64,000 nt of DNA from WTFY01 sp965220875 (GCA_965220875.1 CBDCRD010000003.1:52289-116288), one strand, 5' to 3'. Positions 26,658 through 36,467 are shown, counted from the first letter of the stretch. Translations and numbers: made by a program. Notes: generated by a model not told the origin, from the sequence alone.

Positions 26658-27898
26658 ATGTTTGCCCTGGTTGACTGCAACAATTTCTATGCCAGCTGCG
26701 AGCGGGTCTTCCGACCGGAATGGCGAAAAGTACCCATTGCCGTGCTCTCCAATAACGACGGCTGTCTCATTGCCCGTTCGGATGAAGTCAAGGAAATGGG
26801 CTACAAGCTGGGCGCCTCCTATTTCAAACTCAGGAAAAAACTGGCCTGGGATGGCGTGATTGTCCGGAGCAGTAACTATGCCCTCTATGGTGATCTCTCC
26901 CAGCGGGTCATGGGATGTCTTGAGGAACTAGCTCCGATTGTCGAGGTCTACAGCATTGATGAAGCCTTTCTTGATCTTCATGGCATGCGTGATCTGGAGG
27001 CTTTTGGTCAGCATATTGCCAAGACGGTCAAAAAGTGGACCGCCATTCCCGTTTCCATCGGGATTGCTCCAACCAAGACCCTGGCGAAGATGGCCAACCG
27101 GATTGGCAAGACAATGAAGGATACCGGCAATGTCTATGTCATGCACCCGCCCTATCCCCTCGACCGGATCCCCATCGAGGATGTCTGGGCATTGGGAGAC
27201 GTCTTTCGCAACGTTTGCGCCGGATGGGCATTGGAACAGCTCGGGAGCTCGCTGACCTGGACTACATAACAGCCCGAAAGACCTTCAGTATTGTCATGGA
27301 ACGAACCGTCCGCGAACTCAGGGGTGAATCCTGCATTCCGATGGAGGACGTACCTCCTGATGCCCAGCATTTGATGGTTTCACGTGGATTTAAAGGAAAG
27401 GTGACAACCAAAAACCATCTGCAGGAAGCGGTGGCCACCTATGCAACCCGTGCAGCAGAGAAAGCCCGAGCGAAAAATGTCTATGCGGGTACTCTTCAGA
27501 TTTTCATCAGAACCTGCCCCTTTGCCAAGGGACCGAGCTATGTCAATAATGCCTCCTGGCGTTTTCTGGAACCCTGCAATGACACCCTGTCGCTGGTCAA
27601 GGCGGCCACCACCTGTCTTGATGCGATCTGGAAGGAAGGCTATGCCTATCAGAAGGCCGGTGTCATGTTGACGGACCTGATAACGGCAGAAAAAAAACCA
27701 ACGCCCCTCTTTGAAAAAACATCCGAACAATCCACCCGTGAACTGATGTGGGTGGTGGATCAGATGAATCACCGTTACGGACGGGAAACCCTCCGGATTG
27801 CCTCGAGTGGTTATGACCGTCATTGGATGATGGCCCGGGAGTTCCTCAGTCCCAGCTATACGACACGATGGGATGATATTCCCACGGTTCGGGCCTGA
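26658..27898 (+). pseudogene. umuC: UmuC-like error-prone DNA polymerase with frameshift
   Basis: The frame from ATG 26658 gives a typical Y-family polymerase start: MFALVDCNNFYASCERVF (Asp6), YSIDEAFLDL (Asp101/Glu102) and SIGIAPTKTLAKMANR. At 27187-27189 the frame is lost; the next frame continues GIGRRLSQRLRRMGIGTARELADLD to the stop at 27898, the UmuC thumb and C-terminal region. One extra G in the GGG run at 27187 would restore a 413-residue protein of normal length. No umuD is present upstream. Either a recent inactivation or a base-calling indel. Confidence 0.8.
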
Positions 27899-27914
27899 AA
27901 CGGGATGAAGGATG

Positions 27915-27992
27915 ATGTGTGGTCGATTTTCCCAAGTTAGAATCAAGCATGAACAAGCCCCAAAAACGGATATTCTTCACGTGAATCATTAA
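27915..27992 (+). pseudogene. SRAP (HMCES/YedK-like) N-terminal stub
   Basis: A 25-codon frame begins MCGRFSQ, the invariant N-terminus of SOS-response-associated peptidases whose Cys2 crosslinks to abasic sites, then stops at 27990-27992. Full proteins are about 200-230 residues. It directly follows umuC, a common neighbour. It is clearly a remnant. Confidence 0.7.
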
Positions 27993-28013
27993 CTGTCTCC
28001 TTCAGATCCTAAT

Positions 28014-28850
28014 CTAAACATCCATTTTTTCAGCATCCATAATGTGTAATGTTTGTATTCGCCCATCCTTTAGAAGGGGTTTTGCTTTCACCTTTAGCCA
28101 ACCTCTATTCACTGCGGCTTCAGTATAGATATTTGGCACCTGGTCAAATTCTGGATCCCTTACTTGGCCATTAATGTATCGACCCGGCTCTTCCGGGAGA
28201 AAAACCTTTAGCTGCTTGCTGTGATGAGCAAAACCATCAACTTGTATTTTGTAATTTGTCATCTCTCCTACCTTTAACTTACCCTTGGATCGGATTGCTA
28301 CTGCAGTTGGGAAATCTATTTCCGTATCATTTCCATTGTTTGATAATACCATTTTTTCGCAAGAAGTTCCTAAAGGTTTTACAGCATTATTCCCAGCTAC
28401 TGTTAAATTAAGCGTTTCGATATTATTCGTCATATTTAAAATTGTTTGATCCCTATGTATCACCTCTGTTGCAATGTCTCTCATGTTTGTTAGATTTTTT
28501 TCAGATTCCTTCTCATTTCCTCCTAATTTATACAATACCCCACTTAACCAGTTCCATGTTAATTCTATCCCTTCTCTCGTTGTATAAAAATCAGGTATTA
28601 ACGGCAAAAAGGGAATTACTGGAAATAATTGTACAACAAATTCATATGACCCAACTTTCGGTTCCGATACCTTGATTGTAAATGGTAACTTTTCATTCCC
28701 TTTCGGTACCCGGCCTTTTTCAAGAGAAAATAAACCCACTTTAATGAGGCGGTCAATACCGATCAGGGATTGGCCTAATTGGTACATATTCATATTGTGA
28801 TTGTCGGCATCTGCGCCAACATAACGAATAATAAGATGTTCAGATGTCAT
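28014..28850 (-). CDS. Unknown protein, A+T-rich cargo
   Basis: The 278-residue protein begins MTSEHLIIRYVGADAD. It has a hydrophobic stretch (LFPVIPFLPLIPDFY) that is more likely a buried core than a membrane helix, and a beta-rich C-terminus (INGQVRDPEF, WLKVKAKPLLKDGRIQTLHI). No family is assigned. It is flanked by the SRAP stub and a resolvase, and its low G+C suggests separate acquisition. Confidence 0.6.
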   Translation of the reverse strand: MTSEHLIIRYVGADADNHNMNMYQLGQSLIGIDRLIKVGLFSLEKGRVPKGNEKLPFTIKVSEPKVGSYEFVVQLFPVIPFLPLIPDFYTTREGIELTWNWLSGVLYKLGGNEKESEKNLTNMRDIATEVIHRDQTILNMTNNIETLNLTVAGNNAVKPLGTSCEKMVLSNNGNDTEIDFPTAVAIRSKGKLKVGEMTNYKIQVDGFAHHSKQLKVFLPEEPGRYINGQVRDPEFDQVPNIYTEAAVNRGWLKVKAKPLLKDGRIQTLHIMDAEKMDV

Positions 28851-29042
28851 GGGGTGGTATTATTAATGATCCTGATTTAAGTCAAGCCAACATTATGCAG
28901 CTACTGGTTTCTACTTTAAGGATATTTTTAAATCTGCATATAGGATACATACTTTGAGGAAGTGAATTGGCAGTGTAGAGGTGGTAGTCATTTATATGTG
29001 CAGATGCCAGTAACAGAAAATGATATACCTTCAGGTTCGCTC

Positions 29043-29672
29043 TCAGCCCTTTCCCTCCCCTTTTTTCCCTGCCGCCAGGGCCCTTCTCGCAGCATCAGTC
29101 AGTTCCCCCTTTTTTGTTACATACCGGTAGATGGTGGGAACGGTAATACCGAGTTCATGTGCCAGTTCACCTGGTTTGGTTGTTTGGTCCTTCATGGCCT
29201 GGGCCAGTCCCAGTATCTGGGTGGGCGTAAGTGACCAGGGACGTCCTCCCATGCGACCACGTGCCCTTGCTGCAGCCAGGCCAGCCCTGGTTCTCTCGGC
29301 AATCAGCGTACGCTCATATTCCGCAAGTGCGGCAAAGAATCCAAAGAACAAACGCCCCTCCGCCGTGGTTGTATCAATGTTTGCCCCCATGCCTTCCAGA
29401 ATCCGGAGACTGATGTCCCGCTGCATGAGATCATCGACTATGGATATAAGGTTTTGTAAGCTTCTCCCCAGGCGATCGAGACGCCAGACAACCAGGGTAT
29501 CCCCCTTACGCAACACCTGGTTGCAGAGGGTCCAGCCCGGATGATCCTTGCGGCTTCCCGAGCCCGTATCTTCATAGATATAGTCCTTGTCAACTCCGGC
29601 TTTGATGAGAGCGTCCCTCTGCAGATCGGTGGTCTGTTCATGGGTTGAAACCCGCATATAGCCTACTTTCAT
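29043..29672 (-). CDS. Serine resolvase/invertase
   Basis: The 209-residue protein has an N-terminal catalytic domain with the nucleophile Ser9 in YMRVSTHEQ, then VVWRLDRLGRSLQNL and the E-helix region AEYERTLIAERTRAGL, and a C-terminal HTH (PGELAHELGITVPTIYRYV). It belongs to the Tn3-resolvase/Pin-invertase group. On a plasmid it would resolve multimers or cointegrates, or invert a segment. GGAGAG precedes ATG 29672. No clear res-type array was found beside it. Confidence 0.88.
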   Translation of the reverse strand: MKVGYMRVSTHEQTTDLQRDALIKAGVDKDYIYEDTGSGSRKDHPGWTLCNQVLRKGDTLVVWRLDRLGRSLQNLISIVDDLMQRDISLRILEGMGANIDTTTAEGRLFFGFFAALAEYERTLIAERTRAGLAAARARGRMGGRPWSLTPTQILGLAQAMKDQTTKPGELAHELGITVPTIYRYVTKKGELTDAARRALAAGKKGEGKG

Positions 29673-29717
29673 GTTGTGCTCTCCATAGGGGTTACTTTAA
29701 GCTCCGTGCCTTCATCT

Positions 29718-30767
29718 TTATTTCGTCATGGGAAAGAACCACGTCTTGATGCGAGGCGAGGCATAACGATGCACATCCTTCCATTCAAAGGCGGCGCGTT
29801 CCATCTCATTGACAGTTTCTTTCTTGAGATCGCTCAGAATGGCACCGAGAACCTTGCCCATGTGATGCTTGTCGGCAATCCCATCAAACTGTTCCGCAAG
29901 GATCTTGTTCATCCGGTTTTCCGTCAGATGTTCATCCAGAAAACTGTCAATCCCCGACGGTTTTTTTGGTTTGATGCGTTTTCTTTTTTTGGTTTCGGCG
30001 TGTCTTTTACACTTGACCTTGAAGAGGTATCGACGCCAGCTGGACAGAATATTGGCTGAATGCGGAAAAAAAACAAAACCCTCGCCGGTCCCCTCGATAC
30101 CATAGTGCTCCTTGATGAACCGATCAACTCGGGACGCCTCCTCAACCTCGTCCACGAGAGTTGAGAACTGTTTTTGCAACTGCTCCTCGTCCTGGAGATC
30201 AAACGTAACAGGCGGCAGGTTGTCGGCAATAACCACAGGATTCTGCTCCGCTGGTGCAAAAGTTTCCGTCACGAGTTTTTGCAAAGAATACGGTTTGTAA
30301 ACAAGCGTATCATCAACAAGGGCCGCAAAGAGAAACAGGGTTTTGCCGGGAATACGTTGCACAGCTTCTCCCTTGTTGATGCCGGGGCCACACCATTCAC
30401 CATAGAGTATGACGGGTCGGGCACCCGGCAACACCTTCAGGGAGGCTACCCAGGAGCGGATATTGTGGAGGTCCTCATTGTCCGTGAGCATGGCCGTTCT
30501 TTTCTGCACTTGAAGGCTTCCATCGGGCATGACATGAAGGCCAACATTACTGCCGTGGAGTTTCGTTTTCGGCAGAAAGGTCATCTTTAAGTGCCTATGG
30601 TATCCAGCCCGCTGGACAATATCCGAAAACCGTTCGGTTTCCGGCCATTTCACCAGGGAACCTATTTCGTAAGTCACACCGTCAGCCGGATTGGGTTGCA
30701 CATGACCCGCTTCAGCTTCTTGTGCATGTTTTTCCCTGGTCCTTAAATCCAATTGCCTCGCAATCAT
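29718..30767 (-). CDS. RNA ligase, T4 Rnl2-like
   Basis: The start is ATG 30767 with GGAG 7 nt upstream (a second ATG at 30773 is too close to it). The 349-residue protein shows nucleotidyltransferase motifs: TKLHGSNVGL with the adenylated Lys (motif I, about residue 68), VILYGEWCG (motif III), EGFVFF (motif IV) and LFKVKCKRHAE (motif V). The Rnl2 family seals nicked RNA and repairs tRNA or RNA damage. It stands alone without a kinase/phosphatase partner nearby, and a helical C-terminal extension follows the catalytic core. Confidence 0.8.
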   Translation of the reverse strand: MIARQLDLRTREKHAQEAEAGHVQPNPADGVTYEIGSLVKWPETERFSDIVQRAGYHRHLKMTFLPKTKLHGSNVGLHVMPDGSLQVQKRTAMLTDNEDLHNIRSWVASLKVLPGARPVILYGEWCGPGINKGEAVQRIPGKTLFLFAALVDDTLVYKPYSLQKLVTETFAPAEQNPVVIADNLPPVTFDLQDEEQLQKQFSTLVDEVEEASRVDRFIKEHYGIEGTGEGFVFFPHSANILSSWRRYLFKVKCKRHAETKKRKRIKPKKPSGIDSFLDEHLTENRMNKILAEQFDGIADKHHMGKVLGAILSDLKKETVNEMERAAFEWKDVHRYASPRIKTWFFPMTK

Positions 30768-30773
30768 TTTCAT

Positions 30774-31865
30774 TCTCCGTGCTTGTCATCAATTAAGGTT
30801 TTTACCATTATCCTTGCCCTCACATTTTTATCGTCACGAAAATGACGGCACTATATCAAAAACAAACGGCCGTTTGTTTAACAGATGGAGAAAGTCTTCC
30901 GGCATAACCTATAACAATAAAACAACCCATTCAACAAATAAAATAAAATATACTCCCTCCGATTTATCTTATTTTATGGTTCATTGCAAGATTTTGGTTC
31001 ACATTTTTAAATGACTGGTCCTGGAGTTTGATTTTCGGTCTGAGTTGGAACCATTCGGTTCAGCGATATCCGGATTCGTTTCTGGTGTTCCACAAGTCGA
31101 CGAAGATCATGCGTGTAAGAAGAATGAACAGGCACAACGGTTTCAAGTGGACCTCATGGATAGGGCACAACAGAATCTACCGGAAAGTCATGCCCCTTCT
31201 GGATTAAATAGGGCATTTTCATCGTTGAGGGAAGTTATTTTTCGCGACCCTCTTCAAAACGATTTTTGCCCTATCAACAAATTTCCTTTAATCATTTTTC
31301 CGAGCAATATCATCCCCCGCCATGTGCTGCACTTGTGTTTATTGATGCCTGGTCCGTTATCGCGAGTACAGCTTGTCCGATTGTTTGATGGCAGATTTTG
31401 TTTACCGTCAAGTATCCCTCGCTTCTGCAATTTGACGAGCAGGCCCTCAGTGAGAAGTTTCCCTTTTTTTTGAAGCTTCATGACAAAAAAGTATTGGTTT
31501 TTGTGTGAAGAACTTTGCGATCCTAAAAATCGAGTGAAAAATCTCCGGATTTTGAAGCTGAACCTAATACTATTTCTTTACTTTGGATACAACGGATTTC
31601 GGTATATCCCTAATCGGCGAGCTAAACCAAATAATTTAGTTCATTTATCATATCCGGCAATTATTTCCACCTGATTCGATTTCCCGGTTCAAAAAAATGA
31701 TTTTTGACCTCCGTTTTCCTGACCAAAATCAGGTTTTCCATCACCAATGGCCAAATTCGGTCCCCGTTGCAATACCTGCACACATACCTTGCCCCTCCCG
31801 GCTTGTCGGGTACCCTGTTTCGTTTCACTTGAGGGTGTCCGGCGTCGGTTCGACAACCGGCAAAA
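30774..31865. other. 1.1-kb region without a convincing gene
   Basis: Short frames exist (for example plus-strand 31045-31473 and minus-strand 31254-31481) but have no ribosome-binding site, family signature or normal codon pattern. Composition changes from A+T-rich (30890-31010) to mixed. It probably contains decayed DNA next to the insertion sequence. Confidence 0.5.
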
Positions 31866-33556
31866 TCAGATCTGCAATCGGAACAGCTTGTTCCAGCCTT
31901 CCTCCAATCGGCCACTCCCGGTCGAAGGCACCTTGAGGACAAGACGGTTGGCATGGGAAACCAGCCGGCCACCGCGATAGATGAATGCTGCCCGGAACGC
32001 CTTCATCCGAACCCTCATCCATCTGGTGCCGGCCACCATCAATTCCCGGCCAGACAGAACCAGATTGTGACTCAGACAGGCGAGGAAGAGCCAGCAGCCG
32101 TTGGCCCCGAACCGGCCGGATGGCAACATCCCACCGGCAAAATCGGCCTTGACAATGCCATGCGCCTGTTCACTGTCACCACACCGCGCATTCGCCTCCT
32201 CGCGGACTTCCCACATGTCCCTGACCGGCAGGACCGTGCCATCCCCCGCCACACTTTCAGCCTGTTCTTCAGGTGACGGATGATTGGTGGCCAGGAAACG
32301 CAACCGGCAGAGACCGACACCGTCCCAAATGCCACCACCCAATTCATTGGTGCCGACGCCCAGTTCACCGATCCCGTGCCGAAAGGCCACGTAGCGGACG
32401 CGCTGTCCCTCCGGCATCCTCGCAACCATCGCGGGAACATGGCAAATCTCCGCACCATGCCAGTCACCGTCATCGCCACTGCCGGGTTGCCACTCATCCC
32501 TGTCGGTGGCGGTGATGCTGTCCAGGGATGAATCGCACAGCCTCGCCCCGAGTACAAAACCGATGGTTCCGAAACGCCTGACAGCTTCATCCCGCACCGA
32601 GGGATCATTGCAATACCTGATCACCTCATGCTGGTAGCCCGCACTGTCCATTCTCACGGATACCGATCTGACGGTTTCCGGCAGCATGTGCAGTATCTCG
32701 TCCAGGAAGCGGCAGTTGCCGGTACTCGCCGCAACATTGCCGTCACGCATCTCGACATGCAGGATCATGCCCAGTTCCGGACTGTATCCCATCAATGGCT
32801 GGTATCCCCGCTCGAAGGGAACGGTGTTGTTGGCTGCACGGTAGGTCGAGAGGCATTCACGCTTGCCGGAACGGATGATGGTGGCATCGATGTCGATGGT
32901 CAGGTGGGTCAGGTTCTTCTTCTTCACCTGTCGGTGGATCATCGACCTGTTGATCCGGTGCAATCTCTTCAATGCAACGGATGGCGGGGGAATCCAGGCC
33001 TCCCCCCTGACACGCCTTTTTCCGGCAGCCTCGTCATGGCAGCGTTCCAGCCAGTCACGGATCGAGCGGGGCGAGGGAAAGGTCCGTTTCCGTCCCCCGC
33101 GGTGACGCTTGTCGAGTGTTCGCCTGCGACATCCGAACAGATGGGGTTCAACCTTCCCGACCATCCGGCACAGGACACGGTCATCCTCGAGTTGATCAAT
33201 GTCCGAGACATGGTCAAACCCCAGAAGGTTCAACAACATGACGGCCAGAACCATCTGTCCGTCAAGCCAGCCCTGGGAACGGAGACGTTCACCGGGAAGC
33301 CTGTGGAGGATCTTCCCGTCAGCCAGGATCTTCAGAAAGGGCAGGACACCGGCAAAGGGCGTCATGTCCTGGAAGGAGGAAAATTCGGTCTTGATCGGAA
33401 AGGATTTTTCAACTATCATCATGTTCACCCGTTGGGTTGTTTTTGAGTTATCGTGATGATAGCACGGAAGTGCCGTCGTTACAAGAATCCAACGGGTTTT
33501 TTTATTTGTTTTGATCGCCGATCAGGGTATATGAGCTTTTTGGCAAAACTTCTCCT
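31670..33556 (-). mobile_element. IS1380-type insertion element, ends uncertain
   Basis: Placed around the transposase gene. The right limit must be at or left of 33556, where repeat copy 2 begins. Weak terminal matches starting CCTGAT occur near 31670 and, inverted, near 33523, but no target duplication was found, so the exact ends are not set. Confidence 0.4.
31866..33422 (-). CDS. IS1380-family transposase
   Basis: The 518-residue protein matches the IS1380 (DDE group 1) pattern: MTPFAGVLPFLKIL near the start, LTIDIDATIIRSGKRECL with the first Asp, GYQPLMGYSPELGMI, MRDGNVAAS, SVRMDSAGY with the second Asp, and YVAFRHG. It is full length and without internal stops, so potentially active. 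The start is ATG 33422; a GTG 6 nt upstream is possible. G+C-rich codon use differs from the cargo genes. It sits directly against the duplicated methyltransferase tail, linking it to the rearrangement there. Confidence 0.88.
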   Translation of the reverse strand: MMIVEKSFPIKTEFSSFQDMTPFAGVLPFLKILADGKILHRLPGERLRSQGWLDGQMVLAVMLLNLLGFDHVSDIDQLEDDRVLCRMVGKVEPHLFGCRRRTLDKRHRGGRKRTFPSPRSIRDWLERCHDEAAGKRRVRGEAWIPPPSVALKRLHRINRSMIHRQVKKKNLTHLTIDIDATIIRSGKRECLSTYRAANNTVPFERGYQPLMGYSPELGMILHVEMRDGNVAASTGNCRFLDEILHMLPETVRSVSVRMDSAGYQHEVIRYCNDPSVRDEAVRRFGTIGFVLGARLCDSSLDSITATDRDEWQPGSGDDGDWHGAEICHVPAMVARMPEGQRVRYVAFRHGIGELGVGTNELGGGIWDGVGLCRLRFLATNHPSPEEQAESVAGDGTVLPVRDMWEVREEANARCGDSEQAHGIVKADFAGGMLPSGRFGANGCWLFLACLSHNLVLSGRELMVAGTRWMRVRMKAFRAAFIYRGGRLVSHANRLVLKVPSTGSGRLEEGWNKLFRLQI

Positions 33557-34058
33557 GTCAAATATTAAATATTGACAAGGATACCCTTCAAATGATGCGA
33601 AATTGCTGGGAAAGATTAGGAGCACACCGACTGAGGCACGGTGGATTTATGCAAACATAGGGTAAATACTTTTCCGGAACCGTCAGGGGAGGCCAGAGTG
33701 CCTTTCCGCGCCATAGGGCCCATCCCATTGGAAATATGATCAGGAGTCCACACAGCCACCAGAGGTTGTCATCGCTGAATAATCCATGGGTCAAATCCCG
33801 CCCGGTTTTGCCTGTGATGGTTTCAAGGCGTCATCGGTCCGGCGGCAGGGTTTGAAACCCGCTCCGGCATGGCTGACCTCCCCGCCGGCATTGCCCTGAT
33901 GGCATCGGAATAATCTTTTCGTCTTGCCGGACTGATGAGACCTTCCTTTACCAGGAAATCCCCCAGCTTCCTCATCAGTTCGAGATTGAGGGCGGGGTTG
34001 CCCCCCTCGGTCGTAATCCTGGGAAGGGGGTCATTGCCGGCATGTGGGGAACCATCAT
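33556..34058. repeat. Segmental direct repeat, copy 2
   Basis: Matches 14997-15455 in direct orientation. It includes the last about 100 nt of a methyltransferase gene (without the rest), an antisense small membrane-protein frame and the 3' end of the 337-residue gene. The downstream part is intact here, so this is probably the original backbone locus. Recombination between the copies would delete or circularise about 18.5 kb. Confidence 0.8.
33588..33794 (-). CDS. Small membrane-protein fragment
   Basis: A 68-codon frame downstream of the 337-residue gene encodes one hydrophobic helix (WWLCGLLIIFPMGWALW) followed by RGKALWPP, similar in pattern to the C-terminal part of the prepilin peptidase at 51898 (PLGWAWYRGKRVWPL). 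It has only a TTG start, and its 3' end runs antisense through the methyltransferase tail. It may be a truncated peptidase-like gene or an unrelated small protein. Confidence 0.35.
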   Translation of the reverse strand: MTHGLFSDDNLWWLCGLLIIFPMGWALWRGKALWPPLTVPEKYLPYVCINPPCLSRCAPNLSQQFRII

Positions 34059-34836
34059 AGGGTTCATGGGCTGCCTTTCCGATTGGTGACACCCCATACT
34101 CCAGATACGCATTGACCCCTGGTTTCAGGTGTTTTGCCCCAGATTCCAGCCACTTCTCCGGAAGTGTGAGATAGACCCTGACCTTGCCCGGCCAAGAGGG
34201 ATTGTACCAGATCTTGTTTCTGAGACCGGCTTCCTTCAGCTGCAGGGAGAGGGCCTGCACCCTGGAAACCGGTTGGCCGGCCTTCTTTTCGATGGCTTCC
34301 TTCCTCTGCAATCGTTCACCCTGCAGTTCATTGACGATTTCCGTGAATGTTTCCCCGAAATCAAGGGATGTCAGGGCCTCTTCAAATCTTTTGACCAGTT
34401 CCTTTTCCTCATGTTCGGTCATCGATCGGAGCACATCAAGGTTGGGATCGCGATCTTCTTCATCCCCTTCCATGTGCCATTCCCACTGGTCCTTTACCTC
34501 CGCCCGGATCCAGGTTTGCCAGGGGCCGATCCTGATGAAATCAGCCAGTTCATTTTCGGCAAGAGTTTCGGCCCATGCCAAAAACCGTTCCTGTTCCGCC
34601 CTGGTTTCAAAGCATCTCTCAAGGTCATCGTCACGACTGAATTCATGTGCCACCATGGATTCAAGACGTCCGGCCAGAATACCCCGAAACCGTTCATACC
34701 CGTCATGCCTGACAATGCGGGGAGTTCCATCTTTACTTCGGGAGGGCTTCCGGGTTTGATTCATGGTTTTACCTTGATCCATCCCGTCAATATGTTCAAG
34801 CAAGTCCCTGATGTTGTTGTCAACCATGTCGGGCAT
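33823..34836 (-). CDS. Unknown plasmid-type protein, 337 residues
   Basis: The start is ATG 34836 with AAAGGAG 8 nt upstream; a TATTATAAG -10-like box lies further up. The protein is highly charged (DDDLERCFETRAEQERFLAW, HMEGDEEDRDPN) and soluble, with a helical central part and a Pro/Gly-rich C-terminus. I find no known family. Its 3' end is repeated in degraded form at 15.2-15.45 kb. It lies 60 nt after the 410-residue gene on the same strand, probably one operon of the backbone. Confidence 0.65.
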   Translation of the reverse strand: MPDMVDNNIRDLLEHIDGMDQGKTMNQTRKPSRSKDGTPRIVRHDGYERFRGILAGRLESMVAHEFSRDDDLERCFETRAEQERFLAWAETLAENELADFIRIGPWQTWIRAEVKDQWEWHMEGDEEDRDPNLDVLRSMTEHEEKELVKRFEEALTSLDFGETFTEIVNELQGERLQRKEAIEKKAGQPVSRVQALSLQLKEAGLRNKIWYNPSWPGKVRVYLTLPEKWLESGAKHLKPGVNAYLEYGVSPIGKAAHEPYDGSPHAGNDPLPRITTEGGNPALNLELMRKLGDFLVKEGLISPARRKDYSDAIRAMPAGRSAMPERVSNPAAGPMTP

Positions 34837-34896
34837 GGGCGGGCTCCTTTCATTGCATTTGTTACCACACTTATAATAAAACAACTTTCGTATAAA

Positions 34897-36129
34897 TCAG
34901 GGTGTCGGACCTGCTTGCTCTGCCGGTTGTCCTGAAGGTTTGGGCGCCTGTTCCCTTTTGATGCCTGCATGGAGATCCCTGACCAGCTGGACAAACCCTT
35001 CTTCAAAACGGGTTTCGGCATCGGGATCGGAGGGGGTGGGAACAAATTCTCGCGGTACCGCGGGTCCAAAGGACCTGGTTTTGGTAACAAACCGGCTTTC
35101 CCTGCCCTTCTCCGCCTTGTACTTTTTGATGACGGCCGTCGAGAGGGCATAACCGAAGGTGGTCACCTGTGGCGGTTCCATGTCCTGCTTTCGAATGTAT
35201 TTCTCGATGTCGGATGTCCAGAGACCTTGCCATCCATATTTATCGAAGGCCCCTTGGGCAAGTTTGTCAAGTGATTGGTAAAAATGATTCTGCAATGTAC
35301 CGTCATCAAGTTTCGAATTCCTCAGGGCGGTCTCAATCCGGTGACCGATGCCCCCGGTACAGTATTCCCTGATGGCAATCCTGGAAAAGATCCCATTGTC
35401 AATCGATTCAGCCGTTGTCGGACTGACAAAAACGGATTCAAGGGGCATGACCTCAATGCGGGCACCCTTTCGCAGAAGGGAAGTGAATGTGTCCTTCCTT
35501 CCCGAATTGAAATGCTTGGCAAGTGCTTGATCAACCGGAACCGGCCGGCCATCGCCCCACCCGCGCCACAGGACTGAGGTTTCCCTGTCACCACCGTGTG
35601 TGCGGGATACGACAAAGGCGGCTTTCTCGGCCACGAAAATGTTTCTTGCAGCTTCCGTAATGTCGGTCGTGAAACGGGCCGTGGTGGCTTCGTCGGTCTG
35701 GAGGATGAAGGCCCGATACATGGTGGCATTGTTTGATTTGAACCTCCTTATGCCGCCACCCAATTCCAGCATCGGTGCGATCTGGATTGGTACATTGACC
35801 CTGAGCTCGTCCTCGGGCCCGGCAAACCTGTTGACCCCGTTTGCCCTGAAATCGTTTGCCTGTTCCCTGACCGTGTTGAAGGCCAGGTAGCCTCCCGGAG
35901 GGACCGGTTGGTCCGCTTCAGGACCGCCAAGGTCCCAGAGTTGTTCAACCTGTTCATTGGTATGGGTCCTGTTCAGGGAGACGGTAACATTCCTGCCGTG
36001 CAGTGGGCCTCCCACGACCTCACCCTCGACCGTTCCGGGATAACAGCCCTCCCGGCTGTTTCCCAAATCATACCGTTTTACCTTGAGCACCATGTTCCGA
36101 TGATGTTTTGCCCTTGCCTGGTTTGTCAT
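34897..36129 (-). CDS. Unknown plasmid-type protein, 410 residues
   Basis: The protein starts at ATG 36129 and is soluble. The N-terminal part suggests an OB-like or beta-barrel region (NVTVSLNRTHTNEQ), followed by an alpha/beta body and a disordered Pro-rich tail (KPSGQPAEQAGP). No family is recognised. The upstream region (36198-36214) has a TTTACATTTGCACAT stretch similar to one before the gene at 570, possibly a shared promoter part. The operon with the 337-residue gene suggests a DNA-maintenance or transfer role, by context only. Confidence 0.65.
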   Translation of the reverse strand: MTNQARAKHHRNMVLKVKRYDLGNSREGCYPGTVEGEVVGGPLHGRNVTVSLNRTHTNEQVEQLWDLGGPEADQPVPPGGYLAFNTVREQANDFRANGVNRFAGPEDELRVNVPIQIAPMLELGGGIRRFKSNNATMYRAFILQTDEATTARFTTDITEAARNIFVAEKAAFVVSRTHGGDRETSVLWRGWGDGRPVPVDQALAKHFNSGRKDTFTSLLRKGARIEVMPLESVFVSPTTAESIDNGIFSRIAIREYCTGGIGHRIETALRNSKLDDGTLQNHFYQSLDKLAQGAFDKYGWQGLWTSDIEKYIRKQDMEPPQVTTFGYALSTAVIKKYKAEKGRESRFVTKTRSFGPAVPREFVPTPSDPDAETRFEEGFVQLVRDLHAGIKREQAPKPSGQPAEQAGPTP

Positions 36130-36370
36130 TGTTGTCTCTTCCCTGGTTTGTGATGATCAGTTGCCCAAAGAGGCTCCTGCCCATAACAATCGGCGGCGAT
36201 GTGCAAATGTAAAGTGAAAAAGGTGCCATGAAATTTTCTGCCGGTAAAGGTCTGTTGATAAAGCCGATGTGCGCGTTATCTTCAGGACAACCTGATAACA
36301 GCAAAAAAACCCTGTTCCAGTCCCATTCATGACAATCCGGTGGGGACCGTTCCGGTGATTGATTCCTGTT

Positions 36371-36425
36371 TTATTGAATGGGGTGCGGGGTGCCCCCGCC
36401 ATTCCGTAAAACCAAAATCCGGGCA
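36371..36425. repeat. Palindromic repeat element, copy a
   Basis: A short palindrome-containing element with core GGGGTGCCCCCGCCATTC-like sequence (around 36386-36405), related to copies at 36978 and 38031. It is intergenic and has no T-run after the stem, so it is not a standard terminator. Confidence 0.55.
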
Positions 36426-36467
36426 GTGGGGTTATCAGGAAAAAGAAAGAGGTGGCAAAATATCAAA

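Noticed and set aside
31045..31473. Plus-strand 142-codon frame in the region before the IS1380 element
   Set aside because: No ribosome-binding site, no domain signature and odd composition; the antisense frame at 31254-31481 is equally unconvincing.
31448..33557. Possible IS1380 ends (CAGtGAGAAGTTT-like at left, inverted CAGGAGAAGTTTT at right)
   Set aside because: Partial match only and no target-site duplication; the CCTGAT alternative is also weak, so ends were left open.
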